From: Lacrimispora celerecrescens
Lineage (GTDB): Bacteria > Bacillota > Clostridia > Lachnospirales > Lachnospiraceae
Direction: 5' to 3'
Length of the DNA stretch: 64,000 nt
Assembly: GCF_000732605.1 (NCBI RefSeq)
Contig: NZ_JPME01000014.1
Coordinates: 62,001-126,000 of the forward strand
The position numbers and the translations under genes are program-made. Below the pieces are notes generated by a model. That model made no database searches. It saw only the letters and a program-made list of their open reading frames with translations, and had not been told where the DNA came from. Of this stretch, positions 7,387 through 16,745 are shown in pieces; position 1 is the stretch's first letter; each line of letters opens with the position of its first letter.

Positions 7387-7957
7387 AATTTCGGCCGTCC
7401 GCCACCACTTTGCATTGTAATCCGGTAGCAACAGGATCATCAAACCAAAGAGTATAGACTTTAAAAACATCAATATCTAACAATTGATTAAGACCACTTA
7501 AGTTCTCGATAACGTATATGCCATTCTTCTCCAACAACCTGTCCGCAGGTTCATGCTCTTTTCCACGGCGTATACCTGAGCAGTCAATTCCCAAAAAGCG
7601 AAGCGGTTGATTTGTGAGCCACTGGATCAACTCATTGGATAACTGCGGATGATCACGAAAATAATCAGCGGTACCGTACTTTTCTTTTTCACTTCGACCA
7701 GTGTATATGAAAAGAAAGGCATGTTCTGGTATAGGTAAATTCTCGATATCAGAGAGTGAGATTTCACGATCTTCTGAAATATCTGATACATCCCAAAGAA
7801 TACCCGGGCACGTAATATAATCCAGCGGGATAACACTTTTCTCATAGGTATCTAAATGTGTTCCCACATGTCCTGTGGCTATATGGCGGTTTTCCTGTGT
7901 GGAGAGCCATTGCTCCATTAAGCACTGGTCCACTTGTGTTGTCAAGTCATATTTCAT
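7379..7957 (-). CDS. Cyclase family protein (kynurenine formamidase-like fold)
   Basis: A 192-residue protein with the family metal-binding motif HVGTHLDT near residue 30 (HxGTHxD). FLGIDCSGIRRG and a His at HEPADRLLEKNGI correspond to the second conserved block, in which a His and a Glu/Asp complete the metal site. Members hydrolyse amides or lactone-like bonds, for example N-formylkynurenine or isatin. Its ATG overlaps the stop of the marR gene by four bases (ATGA), so the two are translationally coupled. This suggests a detoxification or catabolic enzyme controlled by the adjacent MarR. The substrate is not known. Confidence 0.82.
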   Translation of the reverse strand: MKYDLTTQVDQCLMEQWLSTQENRHIATGHVGTHLDTYEKSVIPLDYITCPGILWDVSDISEDREISLSDIENLPIPEHAFLFIYTGRSEKEKYGTADYFRDHPQLSNELIQWLTNQPLRFLGIDCSGIRRGKEHEPADRLLEKNGIYVIENLSGLNQLLDIDVFKVYTLWFDDPVATGLQCKVVADGRNYV

Positions 7958-8406
7958 AGTGATTCCTCCTCTATTTTATCTTTCAGATAGTTATTGAACT
8001 TTTGTAAAAAGTCAAGGATTACTTCTTGCTCCTTTATTGGAACAGAATATAAAAAGGCAATATCCCGTTCTTCCCATTTCGTATGAGCAACCTCATGTTC
8101 TTTATTTAAAACCTCTCCTTTAGCGGTCAGCCGATAGTAAATTTCTTTTTTATTATCCGGAAGAACATAACGCTCGATAAGGCCATCCTGCAGCAAACGC
8201 TTAGCCAGCCTAGTAACTGCACCTCGAGTCATAGAGAGAAGCGAAGCGAGCTGCACTCCATTTGGGTGCTCAAGCTTTCCGATCGCTTCAATACAATGCA
8301 ATTCTGAATTACTATATCGTGAATTTAAACCACTATTTATAAGATTGCTAAGTATGTCTTGATAGTTATAAAGCTGCGTAAATTGTTGAAGTATTTCCCG
8401 CTCCAT
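7954..8406 (-). CDS. MarR family transcriptional regulator
   Basis: A 150-residue winged-helix regulator. The HTH includes HPNGVQLASLLSMTRGAVTR and is followed by the wing LIERYVLPDNKKEIYYRLT, with helical dimerisation segments at both ends. MarR dimers usually repress their own operon and are released by small aromatic or phenolic ligands. It is the first gene of a two-gene unit with the cyclase. A palindrome overlapping the -35 of its promoter (8462-8479) is the likely autoregulatory operator. Confidence 0.9.
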   Translation of the reverse strand: MEREILQQFTQLYNYQDILSNLINSGLNSRYSNSELHCIEAIGKLEHPNGVQLASLLSMTRGAVTRLAKRLLQDGLIERYVLPDNKKEIYYRLTAKGEVLNKEHEVAHTKWEERDIAFLYSVPIKEQEVILDFLQKFNNYLKDKIEEESL

Positions 8407-8442
8407 TTTATATCTCCTTTTTGTTTCCTGGTAAGCAATCTT

Positions 8443-8479
8443 ATGATAACACGTTAAATTATTGTTGTCAAGTCAACAA
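8443..8479 (-). promoter_or_regulatory. marR promoter with overlapping palindromic operator
   Basis: TTGACA (8466-8471) and TATCAT (8443-8448) are separated by exactly 17 bases on the minus strand. An inverted repeat with arms TTGTTG and CAACAA occupies 8462-8479 and covers the -35, as expected for a repressor site. Assignment to the adjacent MarR is inferred. Confidence 0.72.
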
Positions 8480-8510
8480 AAAAACAAATGGAAAAAACCA
8501 TCCGCGAACG

Positions 8511-8546
8511 AAAAAAGGGAACAGGATAAAATACAATCCTGTTCCC
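8511..8546 (-). terminator. Terminator of the tdh-kbl operon
   Basis: GGGAACAGGAT pairs with ATCCTGTTCCC around a short loop and is followed on the minus strand by TTTTTT. It lies 47 bp after the kbl stop. Confidence 0.85.
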
Positions 8547-8592
8547 CGCTTTCATTCCTTTCATTTTACGGCAAAATCAACTCTACACGTTT

Positions 8593-9774
8593 TTAAATCC
8601 CCATCTCTTCCTTTACACGTTTAAAGCATTCTACTGCAAAATCCAAATCCTCCCTGGTATGGGCGGCGGATATCTGTGTACGGATTCTGGCCTTTTCCTT
8701 TGGAACCACCGGATAGCAGAATCCGATGACATATACGCCAAGTTCCAGCATCCTTGCTGCAAATTCCACAGCCGTCTTTGCATCATACAGCATAATCGCC
8801 ACAATCGGATGATCACTCTCTATAATATCAAATCCAACCTCTTTTATCTTCTCCCTGAAATAGCGGGTATTTTCATGAACACGGTCCCTGTACTCCGTGC
8901 TGCGCTCCAGAATTTCAAAGGTCTTTATGGCCCCGCCTGTGATTGCAGGAGCTACCGTATTGGAAAACAGATACGGTCTGCTCTTCTGGCGGAGCAAATC
9001 CACGATTTCCTGCCTGGCACTGGTATATCCGCCGCTGGCTCCACCTAGGGCCTTGCCCAGTGTACCGGTGATGATATCTACCCGGCCCATAACGCCGCAG
9101 TGCTCCGGTGTGCCTTTTCCAAGTTTTCCCATAAATCCTACTGCATGGCTGTCATCCACCATTACCAGCGCGTCGTATTTGTCAGCCAGATCACAGATTG
9201 CTTTTAAATCAGCCACAATGCCGTCCATAGAAAATACACCGTCTGTAGCAATCAGACGTATCCTGGCATCCTGGGAATCCTTTAAGCACTGTTCTAACTC
9301 CTCCATATTATTGTTGGCATAACGGAAGCGTTTAGCCCTGCATAAACGCACGCCGTCGATAATGCTGGCATGATTTAATGCATCGCTGATCACCGCATCT
9401 TCCTCTGTCAGCAGTGTCTCAAACAAACCTCCGTTAGCGTCGAAGCAGGAGGAGTATAAAATCGTATCATCCATGCCCAGGAAAGATGAAATTTTTGCTT
9501 CCAGTTCTTTATGTATCCCCTGAGTTCCGCAGATAAAACGTACGGAAGACAAGCCATATCCCCATGTATCATAAGTGGCTTTGGCCGCATCTATAATTTC
9601 CTGGTTGTTAGAAAGTCCAAGATAATTGTTCGCACACATATTGATGACATTTTCTGTCTTTGTCGTATTGATTCTGCTCCTCTGAGGAGTTGTGATAATG
9701 CGCTCCTCCTTGTAAGTTCCGTCTCCTTTGGACTGCTCCACCGCTTCTTTATAATAGTTTAATGCTTTCTTCAT
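8593..9774 (-). CDS. kbl: Glycine C-acetyltransferase (2-amino-3-ketobutyrate CoA ligase)
   Basis: A 393-residue PLP enzyme of the alpha-oxoamine synthase family. [15 protein letters not shown] is the substrate/CoA-binding start, [16 protein letters not shown] includes the Asp and His that hold the pyridine ring, and [15 protein letters not shown] contains the Schiff-base Lys. It cleaves 2-amino-3-ketobutyrate with CoA to glycine and acetyl-CoA in the cytosol. It lies 81 bp downstream of tdh, which makes that substrate from threonine, so the pair forms a complete threonine-to-glycine route. Length matches the family (about 395). Confidence 0.95.
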   Translation of the reverse strand: MKKALNYYKEAVEQSKGDGTYKEERIITTPQRSRINTTKTENVINMCANNYLGLSNNQEIIDAAKATYDTWGYGLSSVRFICGTQGIHKELEAKISSFLGMDDTILYSSCFDANGGLFETLLTEEDAVISDALNHASIIDGVRLCRAKRFRYANNNMEELEQCLKDSQDARIRLIATDGVFSMDGIVADLKAICDLADKYDALVMVDDSHAVGFMGKLGKGTPEHCGVMGRVDIITGTLGKALGGASGGYTSARQEIVDLLRQKSRPYLFSNTVAPAITGGAIKTFEILERSTEYRDRVHENTRYFREKIKEVGFDIIESDHPIVAIMLYDAKTAVEFAARMLELGVYVIGFCYPVVPKEKARIRTQISAAHTREDLDFAVECFKRVKEEMGI

Positions 9775-9855
9775 AATATCACTTCTCTCCTATCGTTCAT
9801 GTTCCATATCGGCTGAATAACCTTATCTATGTCAATTCGTTCTTCCCGTACTCTT

Positions 9856-10902
9856 TTAAATCTTCGTCCAGTCCAGAACTACCTTTCCGCACTGTCCGCT
9901 GTTCATTACGTCAAAGCCCTTCTGGAACTCCCGGAAATCAAATTTGTGGGTGATAATTTTCTCAATCTCAAGACCGCTGTTTAGCATAGCCATCATCTTG
10001 TACCAGGTTTCAAATATTTCCCTTCCATAAATCCCTTTTAACTGAAGGCAGTTAACCACGATCTTATTCCATGGCACCACGGTATCGCTTCCCTGAAGTC
10101 CCAGCACTGCAATCTTACCGCCGTTGTACATATGGTCAATCATGGAAGTAAACGCCTGGCCGTTACCGGACATCTCAAGTCCAACATCAAAGCCTTCCTC
10201 GATATGAAGCTCCCGCATCTTATCATCTAAGCTCTCTCTGGCTACATTGACAGTATGGGCACCGCAGATTTCCCGGGCCAGATTCAGCCGGTAATCATTG
10301 ACATCCGTGATCACCACATGTTTGGCTCCAATATGGCGGCAAATCGCTGCAGCCATAATACCGATAGGACCGGCACCTGTAATCAGCACATCTTCTCCCA
10401 CCATATCAAAGGACAAAGCAGTATGTACCGCATTGCCCAGAGGATCAAAGGATGAACATAATTCCTCGGGGATTCCCGGCTCACAAATAATTACATTGGT
10501 CTGCGGAATCACCAGATACTGTGCAAATGCACCGTCACGGTTTACCCCTACACCGATAGTATTTTTGCAGAGATGGCGTTTTCCTGCTTTACAGTTGCGG
10601 CAGTGACCACATACGATATGGCCCTCACCCGATACAATATCGCCGATTTTATACTCTTTCACAAGGCTGCCCACCTCTACGATTTCACCTACAAATTCAT
10701 GTCCGATGGTCATCGGCGGTTTTATCGTCTCCTGAGACCACTTATCCCAGTTATGGATATGTAAATCCGTACCGCAGATTGATGTGTAGTGAATCTTGAT
10801 CTTCACATCAGTTTCCCCTGTTTCGGGAATGGGGACCTCTCTAAGCGCCAGCCCACGCGCCGCCTGTTCTTTTACAATAGCATACATCATTCTTTCTTTC
10901 AT
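9856..10902 (-). CDS. tdh: L-threonine 3-dehydrogenase
   Basis: The start chosen is ATG 10902 ([10 protein letters not shown]), which has GGAGG six bases upstream; this gives 348 residues, close to the 341 of the E. coli enzyme. It is a zinc medium-chain dehydrogenase: [10 protein letters not shown] and [12 protein letters not shown] carry the catalytic-zinc ligands, [15 protein letters not shown] the four structural-zinc Cys, and [10 protein letters not shown] the NAD-binding Rossmann loop. It oxidises L-threonine to 2-amino-3-ketobutyrate with NAD+, the substrate of the adjacent Kbl. A sorbitol/butanediol dehydrogenase is an alternative by sequence alone, but the kbl neighbour settles it. 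Confidence 0.93.
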   Translation of the reverse strand: MKERMMYAIVKEQAARGLALREVPIPETGETDVKIKIHYTSICGTDLHIHNWDKWSQETIKPPMTIGHEFVGEIVEVGSLVKEYKIGDIVSGEGHIVCGHCRNCKAGKRHLCKNTIGVGVNRDGAFAQYLVIPQTNVIICEPGIPEELCSSFDPLGNAVHTALSFDMVGEDVLITGAGPIGIMAAAICRHIGAKHVVITDVNDYRLNLAREICGAHTVNVARESLDDKMRELHIEEGFDVGLEMSGNGQAFTSMIDHMYNGGKIAVLGLQGSDTVVPWNKIVVNCLQLKGIYGREIFETWYKMMAMLNSGLEIEKIITHKFDFREFQKGFDVMNSGQCGKVVLDWTKI

Positions 10903-11111
10903 TGTAACCTCCACCTTTCTCATTGCTTTATATGTCTTTGTGAGACGAAAAATGTCTTTTATGCGCAGACACTTTTACATTCAATGTCTCCCCCTCAGGG
11001 ACATAATAACATGAATATCAGTAGATTGCAATCCCTTTTCTTATGATTTCTGTAAGGAAATTTAGCATGAAACGACATAGGTTTCGTACTATTTCGCAGA
11101 AGGTTATTACG

Positions 11112-11150
11112 AAAAAAGAGATGGCTTCCAAAGTGGATTCCATCTCTTTA
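11112..11150 (-). terminator. Terminator of the rplM-rpsI operon
   Basis: On the minus strand AAAGAGATGG pairs with CCATCTCTTT and is followed by a T-run. It begins about 20 bp after the rpsI stop. Confidence 0.85.
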
Positions 11151-11171
11151 TATATACTATATCTTTGTTTA

Positions 11172-11564
11172 TTATCGTTTGGAGAACTGTGGAGCACGAC
11201 GAGCTGCCTTTAAGCCGTACTTCTTTCTTTCTTTCATTCTTGGATCTCTTGTTAAGAAGCCTGCCTTCTTAAGAATCGGGCGATACTCAACATCTGCCTG
11301 AAGCAGAGCTCTTGAGATACCGTGTCTGATTGCACCGGCCTGTCCAGTGAATCCGCCGCCGTGAACGTTTACAAGAATGTCAAACTTATCAACTGTCTCT
11401 GTAGCAACTAACGGCTGACGTACAACAAGCTTTAATGTTTCAAGACCTAAATACTGGTCAATATCTCTCTTATTGATAGTGATCTTGCCTGTACCTGGTA
11501 CTAAATATACTCTAGCGATAGATTTTTTTCTTCTACCTGTTCCGTAAAATTTTGCATTAGCCAT
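11172..11564 (-). CDS. rpsI: 30S ribosomal protein S9 (uS9)
   Basis: A 130-residue protein, the usual length. It starts [19 protein letters not shown] and ends in the basic tail [12 protein letters not shown], whose terminal Lys-Arg reaches the P-site tRNA in the 30S subunit. It follows rplM by 28 bp in the common L13-S9 pair and ends at an intrinsic terminator. Confidence 0.98.
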   Translation of the reverse strand: MANAKFYGTGRRKKSIARVYLVPGTGKITINKRDIDQYLGLETLKLVVRQPLVATETVDKFDILVNVHGGGFTGQAGAIRHGISRALLQADVEYRPILKKAGFLTRDPRMKERKKYGLKAARRAPQFSKR

Positions 11565-11592
11565 GATAACTTCCTCCTTTCAGCACCTCTGA

Positions 11593-12027
11593 TTAAAATT
11601 TGAACTCTAAAACTTCTGGTTTCTGAGCAGCATGACCATGCTCTGCGCCTGCATATGCGTGAAGTTTTGTTATCATGCTTCTTCCTAAAGGTCCCTTGGG
11701 AAGCATTCCCTTAACTGCCAGTTCAATAACTTTTTCAGGCTTTTTAGCCATCATTTCTCTTAAAGTTGTTTCTCTCATACCACCAACATAGTCAGAGTGG
11801 TTGTAATAGATCTTCTGATCTAACTTCTTACCGGTTACGGCAATCTTATCTGCATTAACAACGATCACATAATCGCCGCAATCCATATGCGGTGTGTAGA
11901 TCGGTTTATTCTTACCTCTTAATACTTTAGCTACTTCTGAAGCCAAACGTCCTAATGTATATCCTGTAGCATCAACTACGTACCATTTTCTTTCAATTGT
12001 TGCTGGACTAGCCATAAAAGTCTTCAT
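11593..12027 (-). CDS. rplM: 50S ribosomal protein L13 (uL13)
   Basis: A 144-residue protein with the family signatures [16 protein letters not shown] and [20 protein letters not shown]13 is an early assembly protein of the 50S subunit. The gene has its own consensus promoter (12132-12160) and a foldable leader, so it can be expressed independently of the upstream truA. The start is ATG 12027 with an AGGAGG site. Confidence 0.98.
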   Translation of the reverse strand: MKTFMASPATIERKWYVVDATGYTLGRLASEVAKVLRGKNKPIYTPHMDCGDYVIVVNADKIAVTGKKLDQKIYYNHSDYVGGMRETTLREMMAKKPEKVIELAVKGMLPKGPLGRSMITKLHAYAGAEHGHAAQKPEVLEFKF

Positions 12028-12061
12028 TGGACAACCTCCTGTAAATTATGGTTTTTTTAAG

Positions 12062-12127
12062 CATAACTATATTGCAAAATGCTCACTCCGGGGCTTTGGC
12101 TGAACATTTTCGTCTAACGTCACAGTT
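12062..12127 (-). promoter_or_regulatory. Structured 5' leader of rplM, possible L13 autoregulatory element
   Basis: In the roughly 97-nt leader, ATAACT pairs with AGTTAT near the ends; inside, AAAATGtTCA pairs with TGAgCATTTT, and a small G+C-rich hairpin lies at the centre. L13 leaders upstream of rplM are known in Bacillota, but equivalence with that family is inferred from position and a two-stem shape only. Confidence 0.45.
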
Positions 12128-12131
12128 ATAC

Positions 12132-12160
12132 ATTATATTACATTCAGCCGGATGTGTCAA
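12132..12160 (-). promoter_or_regulatory. Consensus sigma-A promoter of rplM-rpsI
   Basis: TTGACA (12155-12160) and TATAAT (12132-12137), both perfect, are 17 bases apart on the minus strand, just downstream of the truA stop at 12193. Confidence 0.9.
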
Positions 12161-12192
12161 CCTCTTTTCCCATAAAATCAAGGCTTTTCGGC

Positions 12193-13218
12193 CTATTTTT
12201 GTGTCACGCTCCAACCCTGGCTCTCAGGATCAGCCTGGAAAATATAAAATCCGTAAGACTTTCCCAAAATGATCCTTCCATCCTTTTCCTCATCTCGCAC
12301 AAAAATAGTTTCTGCACCATTTTGCACCGCCTGATGTACCACACGAATCAAAAGTCTTTCAAAATCTTCTTCCCTGCACCGGTGAATATAAAGCCAGGCT
12401 TTTCTTTCCGAAACAATCTTATCCTGGGAAAGAGTATAGCTCCATTCCTTATTCTCCCCCCGGATCTGTTTTTTAAGTTCTGTTTCATAATCAAGGCTTA
12501 TCAGGGAAAGTCCTTTTGCCGCAGCCTTTGGCCCTGCCACCTTCCGGTCTCTGGCATCAAGAATCTCTTCCACATGAGCTGGCGGATATACCCCCATTCC
12601 AACCTTCATTAACGTTCCTGCAATGATCCGCACCATGTTATACAGGAAACCACTGCCTTTAATGCGGATTGTAATGAGATCCCCGCTCTTATCGATGTCC
12701 AGGCTATAAATGGTACGTACGGTTTCTTCCGCCTGTCCACGGGCAGTACAGAAGCTTTTAAAGTCATGTTCTCCTACCAGATAGGCCCCGCCTTCCCGCA
12801 TCCGCTCCACATCTAAGGGAAAATAACAGAAATAGCTGTAAAGCCTCATGGTAGGTACTTCGATTTTCCGGTTCATGATTTTATATTCATATGTTTTAAC
12901 ACAGTTTTGCTTTCTCGGATGATAATCCGGTGCTACCTCCTCAGACTGTAAGATCCGGATATCATCCGGCAGTCTCTGGTTTAAGGCAAAGCATATTTTA
13001 TCGGCAGGCATCCGGTTCTCCGTATTAAAGACCGCCACATTCCCCTCCGAGTGAACCCCGGAATCAGTTCTGCTGGCCCCGATTACGGTTATTGGCTCCT
13101 TTAAAAGTTTCGTCAGTTCCCTATTTAGAACCTCCTCAATGGTGATCCCGTTATTCTGGATCTGCCAGCCGCAGTAATTGGTGCCGTCATAGGCCACAAT
13201 CATTTTAACCCGTTTCAT
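12193..13218 (-). CDS. truA: tRNA pseudouridine(38-40) synthase TruA with C-terminal extension
   Basis: Residues 1 to about 248 are TruA: VAYDGTNYCGWQIQ at the N-terminus, the catalytic Asp in ASRTDSGVHSEGN, and GSGFLYNMVRIIAGTL. The enzyme isomerises U38-U40 of the tRNA anticodon arm. The protein runs to 341 residues, whereas TruA normally ends near 245-270; the extra stretch of about 90 residues (from KKQIRGENKEW to the end) is predicted alpha/beta and was not recognised. The gene follows ecfT by 24 bp in the conserved ecfA-ecfA-ecfT-truA order. Confidence 0.93.
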   Translation of the reverse strand: MKRVKMIVAYDGTNYCGWQIQNNGITIEEVLNRELTKLLKEPITVIGASRTDSGVHSEGNVAVFNTENRMPADKICFALNQRLPDDIRILQSEEVAPDYHPRKQNCVKTYEYKIMNRKIEVPTMRLYSYFCYFPLDVERMREGGAYLVGEHDFKSFCTARGQAEETVRTIYSLDIDKSGDLITIRIKGSGFLYNMVRIIAGTLMKVGMGVYPPAHVEEILDARDRKVAGPKAAAKGLSLISLDYETELKKQIRGENKEWSYTLSQDKIVSERKAWLYIHRCREEDFERLLIRVVHQAVQNGAETIFVRDEEKDGRIILGKSYGFYIFQADPESQGWSVTQK

Positions 13219-13242
13219 ACATCCTCCTATTATATGGGAACC

Positions 13243-14043
13243 TTATCCCATGATTCGAAGTCCTGCGATAGCGGCCAGATATACCAGACACACCAGATAG
13301 GCGATCCCGTCCTGTTTTCCATACCGAAGAGGCTTCATTTTAGTCCTTCCTTCCCCGCCCCGGTAGCATCTGGCCTCCATGGCCATTGCCAGGTCCGTGG
13401 CACGGCGGAATGCGGAAATAAATAAGGGTACTAAAAGAGGAATCATATTCTTTGCCTTCTGAATCAGATTCCCTGTTTCAAAATCAGCACCCCTGGCCAT
13501 CTGAGCCTTCATGATCTTATCGGTTTCCTCCACAAGGATAGGAATGAATCTTAAAGCAATGGACATCATCATGGATACCTCATGGACCGGAACTCCCACC
13601 TTCTTTAAAAACCCAAGGCTCTTTTCCAGGCCATCGGTTAATTGGTTCGGTGTGGTGGTAAGGGTCATGATGGAAGATCCAACCACCAGGTAAATGAGCC
13701 GGACTCCCATGAAGGACGCTATCTTCACACCTTCCCTTGTCAATTTCAAAAATCCCAGCCGGAAGATAGGTTCTCCCGGAGTCAGGAATAAGTTGAAGCT
13801 GACGCTGATGAGAAGAAGAAACACAATCGCCTTTAATCCACGTACCATAAACTTAAAAGGAACCTGACTTAAACGGATCGATGAGATTAGAAAAAAAGTG
13901 GCGATCAAATACGCCCATATGTCATTTGCAATAAAAAGGGATATAATAAAAACCATAGTCCCAAACAGCTTTGTCCGGGGATCCAGCCTATGCAGCTTTG
14001 AATCCACCGGATAATACTGCCCTAAAGTAATATCTTTCAGCAT
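13243..14043 (-). CDS. ecfT: Energy-coupling factor transporter transmembrane protein EcfT
   Basis: The start chosen is ATG 14043 (MLKDITLGQYY) with GGGAG upstream and just after the ecfA2 stop, giving 266 residues. The N-terminus GQYYPVDSKLHRLDPRTKL is typical of EcfT, followed by several membrane helices. The coupling helices carry the paired Ala-Arg-Gly type motifs seen here as AQMARGADF and AMEARCYRGG. EcfT links exchangeable S-components for vitamins or metals to the EcfA ATPases. No S-component is encoded nearby, consistent with a shared group II ECF module. Confidence 0.94.
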   Translation of the reverse strand: MLKDITLGQYYPVDSKLHRLDPRTKLFGTMVFIISLFIANDIWAYLIATFFLISSIRLSQVPFKFMVRGLKAIVFLLLISVSFNLFLTPGEPIFRLGFLKLTREGVKIASFMGVRLIYLVVGSSIMTLTTTPNQLTDGLEKSLGFLKKVGVPVHEVSMMMSIALRFIPILVEETDKIMKAQMARGADFETGNLIQKAKNMIPLLVPLFISAFRRATDLAMAMEARCYRGGEGRTKMKPLRYGKQDGIAYLVCLVYLAAIAGLRIMG

Positions 14044-14056
14044 AATATCTCCCGAC

Positions 14057-14905
14057 TTATTTTTCAAGAAGCCTTAAAATTTCGTCTCTGGCCTCTTCTA
14101 CGGTTGTAATGTTATCATCAACAGGAACTCCGTGATCCCGCAGCGAATGAACCACATAAGTGATTTTAGGCGCCGCAAGGCCGATCGCTTCCAGCTCCTT
14201 GTAATGTTTAAACACTTCCTTCGGGGTATCATCAAACACTTTTTCCCCATGATTCATAACCAGAATCCTGTCCACATACCTGGCGATATCCTCCATGCTG
14301 TGAGAAACCAGAATGATGGTCATATTCCGTTCCTTATGAAGCTGGGCAATTTGGTCCAGGATCTCGTCCCTTCCCCTTGGATCCAGGCCTGCAGTAGGTT
14401 CATCCAGTATGAGAACCTCCGGTTTCATGGCCAGAACTCCTGCAATGGCCACCCGTCTTTTCTGCCCGCCGGAAAGTTCAAAGGGCGAACGGGCATAAAA
14501 GCTTTCATCAAGCCCCACCATAGTAAGTGCTTCCCTTGCCCTTTTCTCGGCATCCTGCCTTGAAAGCCCCTGATTCTTTGGCCCAAAGCAAACGTCTGTA
14601 AACACATTGATCTCAAAAAGCTGATGCTCCGGATACTGGAATACAAGCCCAACTTTGCTTCTTAAGGCCCGTAAATTGTATCCTGCATCGTAAATGTTTC
14701 TTCCATTATAATAGATGGCACCATCAGTGGCTTTCATTAATCCGTTTAAATGCTGGATCAGGGTGGATTTCCCGGAACCTGTATGACCGATAAGGCCAAC
14801 AAATTCCCCATCGTTTATTTCCAGATTCACATCCTTTAGGGCACACTGCTCAAAGGCTGTTCCGAGCCCGTAAACATAATTCAAATGTTCTGCTTTAATT
14901 GCCAT
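14057..14905 (-). CDS. ecfA2: Energy-coupling factor transporter ATPase EcfA2
   Basis: A 282-residue ABC ATPase with Walker [11 protein letters not shown]-loop FQYPEHQLF, signature [13 protein letters not shown], Walker [14 protein letters not shown] and H-loop VSHSMED. It pairs with EcfA1 to energise EcfT-based vitamin uptake. Its start overlaps the ecfA1 end by 11 bases and its stop is 13 bp from the chosen ecfT start, so the three genes are translationally linked. Confidence 0.95.
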   Translation of the reverse strand: MAIKAEHLNYVYGLGTAFEQCALKDVNLEINDGEFVGLIGHTGSGKSTLIQHLNGLMKATDGAIYYNGRNIYDAGYNLRALRSKVGLVFQYPEHQLFEINVFTDVCFGPKNQGLSRQDAEKRAREALTMVGLDESFYARSPFELSGGQKRRVAIAGVLAMKPEVLILDEPTAGLDPRGRDEILDQIAQLHKERNMTIILVSHSMEDIARYVDRILVMNHGEKVFDDTPKEVFKHYKELEAIGLAAPKITYVVHSLRDHGVPVDDNITTVEEARDEILRLLEK

Positions 14906-15800
14906 CCTTTACTCCATTCCCCAGAGTCACCTTTCCTGGAAAACGCTCTGCGAACTTTGGCAGAAGATTTTCCATCAGTTCTTCCAGTGTAAGTATCCCG
15001 TCCGGTATGTCCACGCCATTCTTTTGTAGTTCATACGCCAGCTCCGTTACCTGGGGAACATCCAGGCGATAGGATTTAAGTTCCTCTACCTTAGAAAAAA
15101 TTTCCTTTGGAGTTCCGTCCATAACCACCTTCCCATTGTCCATGACAATGACACGGTCTGCGTCTATAACCTCTTCCATATAATGTGTGATCAGCAGGAC
15201 CGTGATTCCTTCCTTCCTGTTTAATTCCCTTACCGTTTTCACTACTTCCTTCCGGCCGTTAGGATCCAACATAGCCGTGGGCTCATCCAATACAATGCAC
15301 TGAGGCCGCATTGCCATAACACCGGCAATAGCAACTCTTTGCTTCTGGCCTCCGGAAAGCCGATTAGGGGATTTTAGGCGAAATGCAGCCATTCCGACGC
15401 TCTCCAGGCTTTCATTCACACGCTTCCATATCTCTTCCGTAGGAACACCCAGATTTTCAGGACCAAACCCTACATCTTCTTCCACAATATTTCCGATGAT
15501 CTGATTATCCGGGTTCTGGAATACCATTCCGGTCTTTTTCCGAACTTCCCATAAATTCTCTTCTACGGAAGTGTCCATTCCCTGAATCCACACGGTTCCT
15601 TCCGTAGGAAGCAGGATTGCATCTAACTGCTTTGCAAAGGTTGACTTGCCGGAACCGTTGTGTCCAAGAATGGCTACAAACTGCCCAGCCTTAATATCCA
15701 AACTGACGCCGTCAATGGCACGTTTAATCTCTTCAATGTTTTCTTCTTCGTCTCTTCTGATATAATCAAATATCAGCTTCGAAGTTTTTATTATTCCCAT
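14895..15800 (-). CDS. ecfA1: Energy-coupling factor transporter ATPase EcfA1
   Basis: The start chosen is ATG 15800 ([11 protein letters not shown]), which has AGAAAGG upstream; the longer reading from 15830 lacks a ribosome site. The 301-residue ATPase has Walker [10 protein letters not shown], signature [13 protein letters not shown], Walker [14 protein letters not shown] and H-loop ITHYMEE. In many Bacillota this gene directly follows rplQ; here it is separated from it by a mobile-element remnant and two wall-binding protein genes, and it has its own promoter at 15845-15873. Confidence 0.95.
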   Translation of the reverse strand: MGIIKTSKLIFDYIRRDEEENIEEIKRAIDGVSLDIKAGQFVAILGHNGSGKSTFAKQLDAILLPTEGTVWIQGMDTSVEENLWEVRKKTGMVFQNPDNQIIGNIVEEDVGFGPENLGVPTEEIWKRVNESLESVGMAAFRLKSPNRLSGGQKQRVAIAGVMAMRPQCIVLDEPTAMLDPNGRKEVVKTVRELNRKEGITVLLITHYMEEVIDADRVIVMDNGKVVMDGTPKEIFSKVEELKSYRLDVPQVTELAYELQKNGVDIPDGILTLEELMENLLPKFAERFPGKVTLGNGVKDGN

Positions 15801-15844
15801 AGCAGACCTTTCTCTGATAAACTCAAACATATATATGCCACATA

Positions 15845-15873
15845 ATTTTAGATGAATATTTCATAACAGTCAA
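15845..15873 (-). promoter_or_regulatory. Promoter of the ecfA1-ecfA2-ecfT-truA operon
   Basis: TTGACT (15868-15873) and TAAAAT (15845-15850) are 17 bases apart on the minus strand, about 45 bases before the ecfA1 start. The -35 lies at the end of a transposase-like fragment, so the promoter may have been created or brought in with the insertion. Confidence 0.7.
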
Positions 15874-15944
15874 GCATAGACGCGAATCTTTTGTAAATTC
15901 ATAGCGATTGCCGCTGTTAAAAGTAAGATTTTGGAGAATACCAG
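15870..15944 (-). pseudogene. Possible C-terminal remnant of a transposase
   Basis: Between two in-frame stops, the minus strand encodes a 24-residue tail that includes SKILLLTAAIAMNLQKIRVY. The pattern of Leu/Ala-rich helix followed by AMNLQKI resembles the C-terminal ends of DDE transposases. No ribosome site or start exists. Only the short tail remains, so the assignment is weak. Confidence 0.3.
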
Positions 15945-16089
15945 ATTCTATCATATAAATAAATATAGATCATAATGCAAAGGAATACGAAATTAATTGC
16001 ATTAAAATAAAAAATGACACAGATGCATTCTGATATGATCCTCCATAAGTAGACATGGTAACCAAAATCTACTTATGGGGGATTATTTT

Positions 16090-16640
16090 ATGGCAAAATC
16101 ACCACACACTCCTGAATTCCGTGCAAAGGTTTCACAGGAGTATCTTGATGGAGTTGGTTCCTACGATTTTATATCTGCTAAATATAGCATTGGAAGTAAA
16201 ACCTTAAGACAATGGATAAGCTGGTATTTAAAACATTTGATAAAGCAATCTCTTCAAATCCTCATGCAGAACCTGTTTTTCATAGTGATAGAGGCTTTCA
16301 ATATACAAGCAAAGTATTCCAAAAGAAACTAGAAATTCAGGAAATGGAACAATCAATGTCCAGAGTTGGTCGCTGTATTGATAATGGTCCTACAGAAGGC
16401 TTTTGGGGTATCATTAAAACAGAGATGTACCAAATGTATGAAATCATGGATGAAGCATCATTGAGATATGCAATAAAGGATTATATAAGGTTTTATAGGG
16501 AAGAGCGTCCACAAGATAGATATCATTGTAAAACACCGCTGGAAGTAAGAACCGAAGCGCTATCTTCCGAAAGGCCAAAGGAATATCCGATTCTTGAGAA
16601 TAAACGAATTGAGAAATATAAAGAGAAATGGTGTGCATAG
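16090..16640 (+). pseudogene. IS3-family transposase, internally deleted and frame-disrupted
   Basis: Residues from ATG 16090 (MAKSPHTPEFRAKVSQEYL) to TLRQWISWYL are the helix-turn-helix of OrfA. Around 16205 the sequence jumps to the C-terminal part of OrfB, which is in another frame: FHSDRGFQYTS holds the second catalytic Asp and TEGFWGIIKTEMY the Glu, followed by YIRFYREERPQDRYHCKTPL. The OrfA end, the -1 frameshift region and the first catalytic Asp are missing, so the element cannot move by itself. Confidence 0.85.
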
Positions 16641-16674
16641 AAAAACGACCACACAAATATGTGTGACCGTTTTT
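16641..16674 (+). terminator. Hairpin at the end of the IS remnant
   Basis: AAAAACG pairs with CGTTTTT, with inner ACACA/TGTGT. It follows the transposase stop directly. Its A-rich and T-rich arms could terminate transcription in both directions, shielding ecfA1 from the wall-binding operon. Confidence 0.6.
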
Positions 16675-16745
16675 CAGCACTTCATTTTAGATATTTATCC
16701 TGTCTACTTGACAGGGGGCATATCATTCATCTGTGCCATTTTTTA

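Larger units (their letters stand above)
16015..16738 (+). mobile_element. Deleted IS3-family insertion sequence (IS150-like)
   Basis: The ends form imperfect inverted repeats: TGACACAGATGCAT at the left (from 16015) and, read inward from 16738, TGGCACAGATGAAT at the right, with the TG...CA termini of IS3 elements. Inside are an orfA start and an orfB end joined by an internal deletion. A perfect 11-bp hairpin (CCATAAGTAGA/TCTACTTATGG) precedes orfA, perhaps limiting read-through translation. At 724 bp it is about half of a complete IS3 element. No 3-bp target duplication is visible. Confidence 0.82.

Noticed and set aside
16015-16738. Functional IS3 element
   Set aside because: The middle of the transposase, including the first catalytic Asp and the frameshift site, is deleted, and no target-site duplication is visible.
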